64,000 bases of DNA from Photobacterium arenosum (lineage in GTDB: Bacteria; Pseudomonadota; Gammaproteobacteria; Enterobacterales; Vibrionaceae), in NCBI RefSeq assembly GCF_014841115.1, contig NZ_JACYTP010000004.1:62001-126000 (forward strand). Reading direction: 5' to 3'. Both the position numbers and the translations under genes were made by a program. This document shows positions 55,215-63,500 of this stretch, piece by piece (positions within the stretch are counted from its first letter, which is position 1; every line of letters starts with the position of its first letter). Under the pieces are notes generated by a model. It did not search any database, was not told the origin of the DNA, and saw only the letters and a program-made list of their open reading frames with translations.

Positions 55215-55940
55215 ATGATTGCTGTATTACGACTGTTGGCACTTACGCTGTTTGCCATCGTCATGTTTGTGTTTGGCTGTGGTTACTGCCTGTTAAGCCC
55301 GCGTAACCCGAAACACGTCCACACTATTGCGCTGTATTTCGCGAAAATGGCCCGCTTTCTGGGCATTAAACTGGAATTACGGGTTGCGGACGCCGCGCGG
55401 GAAGTGGGTCCGAGCGTGCATGTTGGCAATCATCAGAATAACTATGATCTGTTTACGATTTCAGGTGCTGTGCTGCCGCGTACAGTGACTGTCGGCAAGA
55501 AAAGCCTGCTGTGGATGCCGTTATTTGGTCAGTTATATTGGCTGACAGGCAACATTCTGATTGATCGCGCCAACCGCAGTAAAGCAATGGGGACTATCGG
55601 TCAGGTGGTGGCTAAAATTAAAGAGCGTAAGGTCTCGGTATGGATGTTCCCGGAAGGTACCCGCTCTCGTGGCCGGGGTTTGTTGCCTTTTAAAACCGGT
55701 GCTTTTCATGCTGCCATCGGGGCTGGTGTGCCTGTGGTGCCTATTGTGTGCAGCTCCACCGACAAGGTGAAGTTTAACCGTTGGAATAACGGCGTGGTAA
55801 TTGTAGAAGTGATGCCGCCTGTCTCAACGGAAGGCATGACCAAAGAAGATGTCCGCGAGCTGTCAGAGCACTGTCGCAATCTGATGGCGGCTAAGCTGGA
55901 TGATCTGAACGCCGAAGCGCAGGCCCGTTCAGCGAAATAA
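55215..55940 (+). CDS. plsC: 1-acyl-sn-glycerol-3-phosphate acyltransferase
   Basis: Second acylation of phosphatidic-acid synthesis at the inner membrane. 241 residues: an N-terminal membrane span with YCLLSPRNPKHV, the catalytic NHQNNYD, then FPEGTRSRGRGLLPFKTGAF and GVPVVPI. ATG 55215 follows GAGGAGAA; an in-frame start at 55170 lacks a ribosome-binding site. Gene order parC-plsC matches E. coli. Confidence 0.95.
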   Translation: MIAVLRLLALTLFAIVMFVFGCGYCLLSPRNPKHVHTIALYFAKMARFLGIKLELRVADAAREVGPSVHVGNHQNNYDLFTISGAVLPRTVTVGKKSLLWMPLFGQLYWLTGNILIDRANRSKAMGTIGQVVAKIKERKVSVWMFPEGTRSRGRGLLPFKTGAFHAAIGAGVPVVPIVCSSTDKVKFNRWNNGVVIVEVMPPVSTEGMTKEDVRELSEHCRNLMAAKLDDLNAEAQARSAK

Positions 55941-55970
55941 CCGTCTCGGATCGCGTCGAATTATCAGGAA

Positions 55971-55999
55971 GGCAGGCCGTTAGGGCCTGTCTTTGTTTT
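55971..55999 (+). terminator. Intrinsic terminator of plsC
   Basis: GGCAGGCC (55971-55978) pairs with GGCCTGTC (55984-55991) with one G-U pair and a 5-base loop, followed by TTTGTTTT. Confidence 0.75.
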
Positions 56000-56038
56000 C
56001 AGGGCAGTATGACCTTTTAGCCGTCAGAGGGGTGAGAG

Positions 56039-56572
56039 ATGAGCCGGGAATATGTGATATTGGTGAATCAGGCTGGTGAGCACCTGGGCCTGGCGGAAAA
56101 AATGCAGGCTCACCGTGACGGCAGGCTGCATCTGGCGTTTTCCGTTCTGCTGTACCGCCAGACGGCGTCAGGTAAAGAATATCTGCTGCAACAGCGAGCA
56201 TTAACTAAGTATCACAGCGGTGGTTTATGGACCAATACCTGCTGCTCGCATCCCCGCGACGGTGAGAGTCTGCAGCAGGCGGCAATACGCCGGCTGGGCG
56301 AGGAAATGGGGATACGCGAAGTGGCGCAGTTTGAACAGGTCGCCCGTTTTATTTACCGGGCTGAACTGGATAACGACCTGACAGAACACGAACTGGATTA
56401 TGTTCTGGTGGCGGAAACTTCAGATCTGCACATAGTACCGAACCCGGAGGAGGTCATGGCCTGTCGCTGGTGGCCGCAAGCGGAGTTAACCGCTTGTCTG
56501 GACAGCCAGCCTGAACAGTTTACGGCCTGGTTCAGTCAGGTGTATCACAAGGTGCTGGCAGCACTTAAATAA
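56039..56572 (+). CDS. idi: Isopentenyl-diphosphate delta-isomerase, type 1
   Basis: Interconverts IPP and DMAPP in isoprenoid synthesis. 177 residues with a Nudix-related fold: FSVLLYRQTASGKEYLLQQRA, the catalytic cysteine in WTNTCCSHPRDG, and the glutamate region AAIRRLGEEMGI. It follows the plsC terminator and is followed by its own terminator. Confidence 0.94.
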   Translation: MSREYVILVNQAGEHLGLAEKMQAHRDGRLHLAFSVLLYRQTASGKEYLLQQRALTKYHSGGLWTNTCCSHPRDGESLQQAAIRRLGEEMGIREVAQFEQVARFIYRAELDNDLTEHELDYVLVAETSDLHIVPNPEEVMACRWWPQAELTACLDSQPEQFTAWFSQVYHKVLAALK

Positions 56573-56573
56573 C

Positions 56574-56600
56574 AAAAAGACGGGCTTAACCCGTCTTTAT
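56574..56600. terminator. Intrinsic terminator between idi and ridA
   Basis: AAAGACGGG pairs with CCCGTCTTT (about 56577-56598) around a 4-5-base loop, with A and T runs on both strands between convergent genes. Confidence 0.8.
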
Positions 56601-56627
56601 TGGTACTGTGCACTATGCAGGGAAGCC

Positions 56628-57017
56628 TCAGGCTTTGCGTACCGCAATGGCTTCAATTTCTATTTTGACATCTTTTGGCAGACGAGCGACTTCCACACAA
56701 GAGCGCGCCGGGTAGGAAGCGTGGTTTTCATCAAAGAAACTGCCGTACACTTCATTGACTGTGCCAAAATCGTTCAGATCCTTCACAAATACCGTCATTT
56801 TCACGATATCCGCCACTTTCAGCCCTGAAGATTCGACGACCGCTTTGACGTTCTCCAGCGACTGGCGAGCCTGAGCGGCGATATCTTCCGGTACTTCTCC
56901 CGTTACCGGGTTAACCGGGATCTGGCCCGAGGTCAGAACCATGTTACCGAGATCAACACCCTGAACGTATGGGCCGATAGCGGCAGGTGCTTTGTCTGTG
57001 TGCAGTACTTGAGTCAT
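56628..57017 (-). CDS. ridA: RidA-family 2-iminobutanoate/2-iminopropanoate deaminase
   Basis: Hydrolyses reactive enamine/imine products of PLP enzymes, notably from isoleucine synthesis. 129 residues: APAAIGPYVQGVDLGNMVLTSGQIP at the start, and the active-site Arg in YPARSCVEVARLPKDVKIEIEAIA. Gene stands alone. No operon partner is evident. Confidence 0.95.
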   Translation of the reverse strand: MTQVLHTDKAPAAIGPYVQGVDLGNMVLTSGQIPVNPVTGEVPEDIAAQARQSLENVKAVVESSGLKVADIVKMTVFVKDLNDFGTVNEVYGSFFDENHASYPARSCVEVARLPKDVKIEIEAIAVRKA

Positions 57018-57096
57018 GTTTGATCCTTTTTGGCTTCAACAGAAATGCTTACGGCCTCTAGTGTGCAATGCCTTGACGAACAGGTCAAAAGGTTTG

Positions 57097-58080
57097 CTAG
57101 CGGAACGTGGGATCATTGCTCAGGTTCTGGATGACCTCGGCCGGCGAACGGCTGGTATCGGGTTTCTCTTCCTGATAGATAGTCGCTGCACTGTGCTGCA
57201 GGGCAACATCATTACTGTTTTCATCCGGCGGCGGGAAGGAGCCGGACACTGGCGTTGCATAGCTGGTGAGCGGGGAGGCCGCTGCCGCATTGTGAGGGGC
57301 GACAAGCGGTGTCAGGCCGTTGCTGCTGTGATTCTGGTTATCGGGCAGACCCAGAGAATCGGGCACGTCTGTGCTGCGGTTGAGGCGATTGACATAAGGC
57401 GAGACCTGAGCGCTGGCCAGTGCCGGGCTGGCTGATACAGGGCGTATGCCCAGTTCCTGCAGCCAGTCAAAAATCAGTGTGGCAGGGACAAACTGGCTGT
57501 ATCGTGCGGCCGGGCGCAGGTTGGCGAGATCTTCCGGGTTATCGACAATGGCAACCGTGATGCCGACGATTTCTCCGGCCTCATTGAACACAGGGCCACC
57601 GCTCATGCCAGACATCACAGGCGCATCGCTCAGGGAATACAGGCAATTATTGTTGGTATCTATCACATCCTGCAGGTACTTGCCTTTACCTTCAATGCTG
57701 TTTCCGAGCAGAGAGTGGCCCTGATGGACCACAGGCTGATCAGGAAAAATTAATCCCCAGGTGGGCACCTGGGCAGAGTCCGTGCGGATCAATGCCAGAT
57801 CACACAGCGGGTGATAGATAACGTCACGGTTCCAGGAATAGCGCGCAACATGTTTGGCCGTGACCTGCAAATTCGGTGTGACAGGAACGGCTGAACCAAA
57901 TCCGCCCAGCAAAATGGGCACCCCGATAATCACTTGCTGGTTGGCCATATTTTTTGGCGCATCAAAGACGTCACCGTTGGTCATGACACAACCAGACAGG
58001 ATCAGACCGGCCAGAATGGCAGGCCGTACGGGTAACTGAGGCCAGAGATAACGATGACAAAACCGCGCACAGATATTCAT
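57097..58080 (-). CDS. Lipoprotein trypsin-like serine protease
   Basis: 327 residues. A lipoprotein-type signal is suggested by a long N-region and the lipobox ILSGC at about residues 27-31. The protease fold carries His in VTAKHVARYS, Asp in CDLALIRTDS and Ser in MSGMSGGPVF, so the triad is complete. From about residue 215 on there is a low-complexity, Pro/Ser/Asn-rich tail with no domain. The role may be envelope quality control; no substrate is indicated. It is not DegP-like, since no PDZ domain is present. Confidence 0.82.
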   Translation of the reverse strand: MNICARFCHRYLWPQLPVRPAILAGLILSGCVMTNGDVFDAPKNMANQQVIIGVPILLGGFGSAVPVTPNLQVTAKHVARYSWNRDVIYHPLCDLALIRTDSAQVPTWGLIFPDQPVVHQGHSLLGNSIEGKGKYLQDVIDTNNNCLYSLSDAPVMSGMSGGPVFNEAGEIVGITVAIVDNPEDLANLRPAARYSQFVPATLIFDWLQELGIRPVSASPALASAQVSPYVNRLNRSTDVPDSLGLPDNQNHSSNGLTPLVAPHNAAAASPLTSYATPVSGSFPPPDENSNDVALQHSAATIYQEEKPDTSRSPAEVIQNLSNDPTFR

Positions 58081-58280
58081 GCTATGTACTCGTTGTTGGT
58101 CACACTTGCTCTTACAGAACGGGTTGATAACCGTTCTGTGCTGATTTCGGCTCAGCGCGGCACTTTGACTGTGAAAGGAGCCAAAAGTGGCACTTTCCCT
58201 GAGTCTAGAAACGGAATTAGCGAAACAATGTTGTTGAACTGAGAATGGCTGAACTGAGGCAGAAAAGGGGCGGGAAACTG

Positions 58281-58310
58281 AAAAGCCGGCTCAGGGCTGA
58301 GTCGGCTTTC
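58281..58310 (-). terminator. Intrinsic terminator of pyrBI
   Basis: AAAGCCG/CGGCTTT outer stem with CTCA/TGAG inner stem around GGGC (58281-58309). On the minus strand, the direction of pyrBI, the tail is TTTTCAGTTTC. Confidence 0.65.
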
Positions 58311-58354
58311 TTATTTTTGTCACAGGCGGTTTTTCAGGCATGAGTGCCGGAATG

Positions 58355-58819
58355 TCAGTGGTAATCTGTCACTATGTCGCGAGCGAACACTTTTTCACAG
58401 TATTTGCACTTCAGGCGGACTTCGTCATGCTTGGTCACCACTTTAAAGCTGCTGTCGACCGGCTCGTTGTGGGTAATGCAGTTTGAATTCGGGCACTTAA
58501 AGACAGCGTTGATCTGTGAAGGCAGCGACAGGGTCAGCTTCTTGACCACTTTGTAGTCTTCAATCTGGTTCACTGTCGCCTTGGGGGCGTAGAGCGCCAG
58601 CTGGTTAGCCAGCTCCTCATTGAGGAACACATTTTCGATTTTGATCAAATCTTTGGTTCCCTGTGCTGAGGAAGGCAGATTGAGACCAATCGTGACTTTT
58701 TCTTCAGCCTGATGCAGTTGGAACAAGCGCAGCACTTTGATACCGACATTGGCAGGGATGTGGTCAATGACAGTACCGTTCTTAATGGCTTCGACCTGAA
58801 GTTGGGACTCTTTTGTCAT
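58355..58819 (-). CDS. pyrI: Aspartate carbamoyltransferase regulatory subunit
   Basis: Confers CTP inhibition and ATP activation on PyrB. 154 residues: an N-terminal allosteric domain ([21 protein letters not shown], residues about 10-30) and a C-terminal zinc domain with CPNSNC and CKYCEKVF, the four zinc cysteines. It is 15 bases downstream of pyrB, the usual order. Confidence 0.97.
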   Translation of the reverse strand: MTKESQLQVEAIKNGTVIDHIPANVGIKVLRLFQLHQAEEKVTIGLNLPSSAQGTKDLIKIENVFLNEELANQLALYAPKATVNQIEDYKVVKKLTLSLPSQINAVFKCPNSNCITHNEPVDSSFKVVTKHDEVRLKCKYCEKVFARDIVTDYH

Positions 58820-58834
58820 GCGATATTCTCCTGC

Positions 58835-59764
58835 TTAAATGTCTTGATTGAGCACCAGTGCCAGCAGCGCCTGGCGGGCATAGACGCCATTTTCCGCCTG
58901 CTGGAAATAATAAGCGTGCGGGGTTTTGTCTACATCTGTCGTGATTTCATCAACACGTGGCAGCGGGTGCAGTACTTTGAGGTTGTCACGGGCATCGGTC
59001 AGCATGTCAGCACTCAGGATATAGGCGGCTTTCATGTGCGCATACTCGGATTCATCAAAGCGCTCTTTTTGTACCCGGGTCATATACAGGACATCCAGCT
59101 CAGGGATCACTTCTTCCATCTGGGTGTGCAGGCTGTACGCAATACCGGCCTCATCCAGCTCTTCGCAGATGTAATCCGGCATCGCCAGCGCTTCAGGGGC
59201 GATGAAGTAAAAGCGGATGTTATTGAACTTCGACAGCGCCTGAGTCAGCGAGTGCACCGTGCGGCCGTATTTCAGATCGCCGACAAAGGCAACATTGAGG
59301 TTGTCCAGGCGGCCTTGCGTTTCGGCAATACTGAATAAATCCAGCAGGGTTTGGGTCGGGTGCTGGTTGGCACCGTCACCGGCATTGATCACCGGCACTT
59401 TGCCTGAGAATTCTGATGCCAGACGGGCGGCCCCTTCTTGCGGATGGCGCATCACGAACGCATCCACGTAAGACGTAATGACCTGAACCGAGTCGATCAG
59501 CGTCTCGCCTTTTTTCGCCAGTGAGGTATTGCCACCATTATCGAAGCCAATCACGCTGCCGCCTAAACGCTGAATCGCCGTTTCAAAAGAAAGGCGGGTG
59601 CGGGTAGATGGCTCAAAGAAACAACTGGCAATCACTTTGTGCTTGAGCAGTTCAGGATTCGGCTGTTTCTTCAGCTGGGCCGCGGTGTCAACGATCAGCT
59701 CGAGTTCGCTGCGGCTAAGCTCGGGGATGGAAATAATGTGCTTATGATATAGCGAATTCGCCAT
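58835..59764 (-). CDS. pyrB: Aspartate carbamoyltransferase catalytic subunit
   Basis: Condenses carbamoyl phosphate with aspartate, the first committed pyrimidine step. 309 residues with [13 protein letters not shown] (carbamoyl-phosphate STRT), [10 protein letters not shown] and the aspartate-side [10 protein letters not shown]. It follows a leader with an attenuator, so UTP-responsive control is likely. Confidence 0.98.
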   Translation of the reverse strand: MANSLYHKHIISIPELSRSELELIVDTAAQLKKQPNPELLKHKVIASCFFEPSTRTRLSFETAIQRLGGSVIGFDNGGNTSLAKKGETLIDSVQVITSYVDAFVMRHPQEGAARLASEFSGKVPVINAGDGANQHPTQTLLDLFSIAETQGRLDNLNVAFVGDLKYGRTVHSLTQALSKFNNIRFYFIAPEALAMPDYICEELDEAGIAYSLHTQMEEVIPELDVLYMTRVQKERFDESEYAHMKAAYILSADMLTDARDNLKVLHPLPRVDEITTDVDKTPHAYYFQQAENGVYARQALLALVLNQDI

Positions 59765-59826
59765 GGCGCTTTTCCCTCTTTTAGTCTGGAACGGGTGGCT
59801 TTGGGTCTGTCTTGGCTATCGTACAG

Positions 59827-59858
59827 GCAAAAAAAAGCCCCCTGAGATCAGGAGGCTT
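59827..59858 (-). terminator. pyrBI attenuator terminator
   Basis: On the minus strand AAGCCTCCTGA, a short loop, TCAGGGGGCTT with a mismatch and then eight T. The leader peptide stop falls inside the hairpin, so the position of the translating ribosome can decide between termination and readthrough, as described for E. coli pyrBI. Confidence 0.8.
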
Positions 59859-59946
59859 TCGGATGACGATCCGGAGTAACAAAAACGGCATGGCACACCG
59901 TTAACCGGCGGCGTCGCTGCACAACTGTGATCGCGGATTGGGCCAT
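59848..59946 (-). CDS. pyrL: Putative pyrBI leader peptide (PyrL-like)
   Basis: A 32-residue ORF from ATG 59946 to TGA 59848 (starts MAQSAITVVQRRRR, ends PDRHPKAS). It ends within the attenuator hairpin and is followed by pyrB. Its sequence is not clearly similar to E. coli PyrL, but leader peptides of this kind diverge; position and attenuator overlap are the evidence. The short TTTTTGTT stretch in the leader could be a UTP-sensitive pause site. Confidence 0.6.
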   Translation of the reverse strand: MAQSAITVVQRRRRLTVCHAVFVTPDRHPKAS

Positions 59947-59976
59947 TTTTGGTACTCGCTAGACAAATTGCGGAGG

Positions 59977-60004
59977 ATTATACCGCCATTTCTCTATGGC
60001 GCAA
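59977..60004 (-). promoter_or_regulatory. Promoter of the pyrBI leader
   Basis: Minus-strand -35 TTGCGC (59999-60004) and -10 TATAAT (59977-59982) with a 16-base spacer, about 30 bases before the leader ATG. Confidence 0.55.
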
Positions 60005-60053
60005 GCGTTTGCCTGCACCGAACCTGACCCTGACGGTTGCGCACATGCCAGTG

Positions 60054-61058
60054 CTATTGACCTAAAGTCGCTACCATCACGGCTTTAATGGTGTGCATTC
60101 GGTTTTCGGCCTGATCGAAGACGATAGAGTGGGCCGACTCGAAGACCTCTTCGGTCACTTCCAGGCCAGACAGACCATACTTTTCAGCCACCTCTTTACC
60201 TACTGTGGTTTCATCGTTGTGAAACGCTGGCAGGCAGTGCATAAATTTCACATTGGGATTGCCGGTTGCCTTGAGTGTCGACGCGTTAACCTGGTATGGC
60301 AGCATGGTTTTAACCCGTTCGTCCCAGGCCGACTGTGCTTCACCCATTGAAACCCAGACGTCGGTATACAGATAATCACAGCCTTGCACGCCTTCCTGTA
60401 CCGACTCGGTCAGAGTAATGCGGGCACCTGTCTCACTGGCAATCTCCAGACACTGGGTGACCAGATCCTCTTCCGGCCAGTAGTCTTTGGGGGCAACCAG
60501 CCGGATGTCCATTCCCATCTTGGCCGCACCGACCATCAGGGAATTGCCCATGTTGTTACGGGCATCACCCAGATAGGCAAATTTTATGTCCTGTAACTGC
60601 TTGCCCGGGCTGTGTTCCTGCATGGTCAGAAAATCGGCCAGAATCTGAGTGGGATGGAATTCATCGGTCAGACCGTTCCAGACCGGCACACCGGCATATT
60701 GTCCCAACTCTTCAACCACAGACTGACCGAAACCCCGGTACTGGATACCGTCGTACATACGGCCCAGCACACGCGCCGTGTCTTTCATTGATTCTTTGTG
60801 GCCGATCTGGCTGCCGGACGGGCCTAAATAAGATACACGGGCACCTTGATCAAAGGCGGCGACTTCAAAAGCGCAGCGGGTACGGGTTGAGGACTTTTCA
60901 AAAATCAGGGCAATGTTCTTACCGCTCAGGCGCGGCTGTTCATAACCGCCGTATTTGGCTTTTTTCAGTTCTGCGGAAAGCGACAACAGGTGCCCGATTT
61001 CGCGTGGGGTGAAATCCAGCAGCTTGAGAAAATTCCGGTTGCGCAGATTAAATGCCAT
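60054..61058 (-). CDS. argF: Ornithine carbamoyltransferase
   Basis: Makes citrulline from ornithine and carbamoyl phosphate in arginine synthesis. 334 residues: [29 protein letters not shown], the ornithine-binding region, and [11 protein letters not shown]. The promoter carries a pair of ARG boxes. It lies next to pyrBI, a common pairing because both use carbamoyl phosphate. Confidence 0.96.
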   Translation of the reverse strand: MAFNLRNRNFLKLLDFTPREIGHLLSLSAELKKAKYGGYEQPRLSGKNIALIFEKSSTRTRCAFEVAAFDQGARVSYLGPSGSQIGHKESMKDTARVLGRMYDGIQYRGFGQSVVEELGQYAGVPVWNGLTDEFHPTQILADFLTMQEHSPGKQLQDIKFAYLGDARNNMGNSLMVGAAKMGMDIRLVAPKDYWPEEDLVTQCLEIASETGARITLTESVQEGVQGCDYLYTDVWVSMGEAQSAWDERVKTMLPYQVNASTLKATGNPNVKFMHCLPAFHNDETTVGKEVAEKYGLSGLEVTEEVFESAHSIVFDQAENRMHTIKAVMVATLGQ

Positions 61059-61125
61059 ATCTCGTCCTCGTGTTCATGACTTCAGCGAACACTGATCGCT
61101 GCGTTATGTGTGAAAATTGATGTTT

Positions 61126-61172
61126 TGTGAATAATTACCCATAAAATATGAAATTATATATACCTGTGTCAA
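61126..61172 (-). promoter_or_regulatory. argF promoter overlapped by two ARG boxes
   Basis: Two 18-base ArgR-type boxes, 61126-61143 (plus strand TGTGAATAATTACCCATA) and 61147-61164 (TATGAAATTATATATACC), are separated by 3 bases, the standard spacing for an ArgR hexamer. On the minus strand -35 TTGACA (61167-61172) and -10 ATATTT (61144-61149) with a 17-base spacer: the -10 lies between the boxes, so bound ArgR would exclude RNA polymerase. Confidence 0.75.
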
Positions 61173-61361
61173 TCGCAAAACCCGAGAGAAACGCGGGAAA
61201 AATCGTCTGCTGCATCAGAAAGGCGATTGTGCGACTTTCGCTGAACAGAGAATGGGGCGGGAAATCACGACAGAGGATGGAAATTCGCGGGGATCCGTGC
61301 CATATTGGCGGCCAATTTTATACATACTAGTGTGGCTGGTGCCCCTATTTGGAGAGACCTT

Positions 61362-61742
61362 ATGTCTTACGCAGAATTGATTGAAGAGCAGAAGGAAGAG
61401 ACTCGCGAAATCATTGAGTCCCTGCTGGAAGATGGCAGTGATCCGGATGCGCTGTATTCGATTGAACACCATTTTTCTGCTGATACATTTGCTCAGCTGG
61501 AAGGTGCCGCTGCTGAAGCCTTCAAGATGGGCTTTGAAGTAATGGATGCCGAAGAGCTGGAGCTGGATGAAGAAGACGGTGGCGGTACAGTCGTTTGCTT
61601 CGATGCGGTCATGGAGTCAGCCCTGGACGCTGAGCTGATCGATGAGCAGGTGCTCAAGCTGGTAGAGCTGGCTCAGAAGTACAATATCGATTACGACGGC
61701 TGGGGAACTTACTTTGAGTCTGGTGAAGACGACGAAGAGTAA
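61362..61742 (+). CDS. rraB: Ribonuclease E inhibitor RraB
   Basis: Binds RNase E and changes the composition of the degradosome. 126 residues, very acidic, beginning [21 protein letters not shown] and ending [19 protein letters not shown], the family signature. GGAGAG is 5-7 bases ahead of ATG 61362; the frame extends upstream without a better start. It is divergent from argF, as in E. coli (yjgD). Confidence 0.95.
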   Translation: MSYAELIEEQKEETREIIESLLEDGSDPDALYSIEHHFSADTFAQLEGAAAEAFKMGFEVMDAEELELDEEDGGGTVVCFDAVMESALDAELIDEQVLKLVELAQKYNIDYDGWGTYFESGEDDEE

Positions 61743-61760
61743 TACCATTCAGTGCTCAGG

Positions 61761-61788
61761 AAAAAAGCTGGCTTGCCAGCTTTTTTCT
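61761..61788. terminator. Bidirectional terminator between rraB and the MarR-GNAT gene
   Basis: AAAAAAGCTGGC (61761-61772) pairs with GCCAGCTTTTTT (61775-61786) around TT, between convergent genes. Confidence 0.9.
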
Positions 61789-61816
61789 TACCTGTCGTTT
61801 GCTAAACCGCGGATGC

Positions 61817-62722
61817 TCAGAACCACTTTACCATCCGGATCTCACAGGCGTCGTGGCCTGTGTTGCCCATAGGTTCTTTGGTGTGTTCAAAACCTAACGA
61901 TGCATACAGCGCGATGGCTTCTGTCAGATTGGCTGTGGTTTCCAGATAGCAGGCCCGGTAGCCCTGTTCACGGGCAAATTGCAGGGCTTTTACCGCGAGC
62001 TTACGCGCCAGACCCAAACCGCGTAACTCAGGCAGGAAGTACATCTTCTGCAGCTCGCAGATATTTTCTTCGCCTGCCAGCCTGGCGATACCGCCGCCTC
62101 CGAGCACCCGGTGGCGGTGCTCAATAACCCAGTAAGCGTGCCCTTCGGGCTGGTAAACCTCACTCATGCTTTCTAAGGTGGGATCGGCTACGCCATATCC
62201 CTTGTCTGCTGTCAGTCCGTATTCAGCAGAGACTTTTCGGATCACGGCCGCAATCGACGCATTGTCCAGTGGCGTCAGCGGACGAATCTCGTAGCTGTGC
62301 TGTCTGCCCGCCATCACCATGGCTTTGCGGTACCGCTCCAGACTTTTGCCTAATTGTTCGATTTCATCTGCGTCCATTTGCGCCAGAAAGCCGTCGACTT
62401 GCTGATTCAGTCTCTGGTGCAGTTCAGCCAGCCTGGACTGGCCTGCCGCGGTAAGGCTGGCAATCTGGCTGCGTTTGTCATCAGGGTGCGGATGGCTGAC
62501 GATCAGCCCGCTGTTGCTCAGCACCGCCAGTGTGCGGCTGGCGTTGGATTTATCCACATTGAGCAGGGCGGCCATGTCGTTGACCGTGCAGGGATTCGCC
62601 TCCAGTTCAATCAGGGCATGGGCCTGAACCGGGGTGAGATCCATGTTGCCACACTGGTTGTCGAGCATGCCGAGTTGACGCACAAGCTGACGGGATAACT
62701 GGCGGAGTGTCTGGGCATCCAT
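61817..62722 (-). CDS. MarR-type regulator fused to a GNAT acetyltransferase
   Basis: 301 residues. Residues 1-145 form a MarR winged helix ([44 protein letters not shown], then the wing [13 protein letters not shown]). Residues about 148-301 form a GNAT fold, with the acetyl-CoA loop in [18 protein letters not shown] and YASLGFEH near the end. Fused proteins of this type are widespread and may acetylate amines while sensing a ligand. The substrate is unknown. It is convergent with rraB. Confidence 0.88.
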   Translation of the reverse strand: MDAQTLRQLSRQLVRQLGMLDNQCGNMDLTPVQAHALIELEANPCTVNDMAALLNVDKSNASRTLAVLSNSGLIVSHPHPDDKRSQIASLTAAGQSRLAELHQRLNQQVDGFLAQMDADEIEQLGKSLERYRKAMVMAGRQHSYEIRPLTPLDNASIAAVIRKVSAEYGLTADKGYGVADPTLESMSEVYQPEGHAYWVIEHRHRVLGGGGIARLAGEENICELQKMYFLPELRGLGLARKLAVKALQFAREQGYRACYLETTANLTEAIALYASLGFEHTKEPMGNTGHDACEIRMVKWF

Positions 62723-62806
62723 GTTGCTTTATCCATATTGTTGTGATTTGCAACTAAATATAATTGCGAGCCACAACTATGTCAACAGAGTACAAGTTAA
62801 TGCAAA

Positions 62807-63220
62807 TTAATGGATGAGCGACTGATGCTGGCAGGATGAGAAAGCGGCGTGGTGCCGGCGCTGCTCTTTGCGCTGCCAGAAGGTTTCATGTACCAGATAA
62901 GCCAGCGTATTGATCGACGGTTCGATCAGTGCCATAACACCGCCTATCATCCAGCTGCCGCTCAGTAAATACGCCACGCTGAAGGCCACACTGAAGTGGA
63001 TCACCGCAAAACTCAGGGTTTTATTGGCGGGTTTGCCAAAGCGGGACTGTTTCAGCATATGCCATTGCCAGGCTTTCTCGTGAAAATAAAAAGCCACAGT
63101 GTTGACCATAGGCTCAATCATGGCGATCAGGCTGCCGAGGATCACATCACCCGTCAGCAAATAGGCGATGCTGAAGGCAACGGTAAAGTGGATAGCAGCA
63201 AAGCTGAGTGTCTTTTTCAT
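62807..63220 (-). CDS. Membrane protein of two tandem DUF2061 repeats
   Basis: 137 residues made of two copies of one unit: TLSFAAIHFTVAFSIAYLL with IEPMVNTVAFYFHEKAWQ, and TLSFAVIHFSVAFSVAYLL with IEPSINTLAYLVHETFWQ. Each unit has two hydrophobic spans separated by a Gly-rich turn, so four spans in all. The two halves are about 60-70% identical by eye, indicating internal duplication. The function of DUF2061 is unknown. Confidence 0.85.
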   Translation of the reverse strand: MKKTLSFAAIHFTVAFSIAYLLTGDVILGSLIAMIEPMVNTVAFYFHEKAWQWHMLKQSRFGKPANKTLSFAVIHFSVAFSVAYLLSGSWMIGGVMALIEPSINTLAYLVHETFWQRKEQRRHHAAFSSCQHQSLIH

Positions 63221-63500
63221 GGTAAAACCCTCTGTAGATGTTCTCAGTATGGGCGTGACCAGGTAATCAGTAAAAGCGTTTGATTCTATCCAATCAATAG
63301 TTAAATTCTATGATTTGATATTAATAAACATGAATAATGACTTATCGTCGCTTTATGATTGGGAGCGCTGTTTCAGAACCAAACAGTGCGCAAAAACTTT
63401 ATGCTGTTGGTTGCATTTGGTTGGTTTATATTGAAGATATACTTTTCCAGCAATGAGGCTGGATTGTTCACATTTTTTGCGAAGACTTAGGATAAAAACA

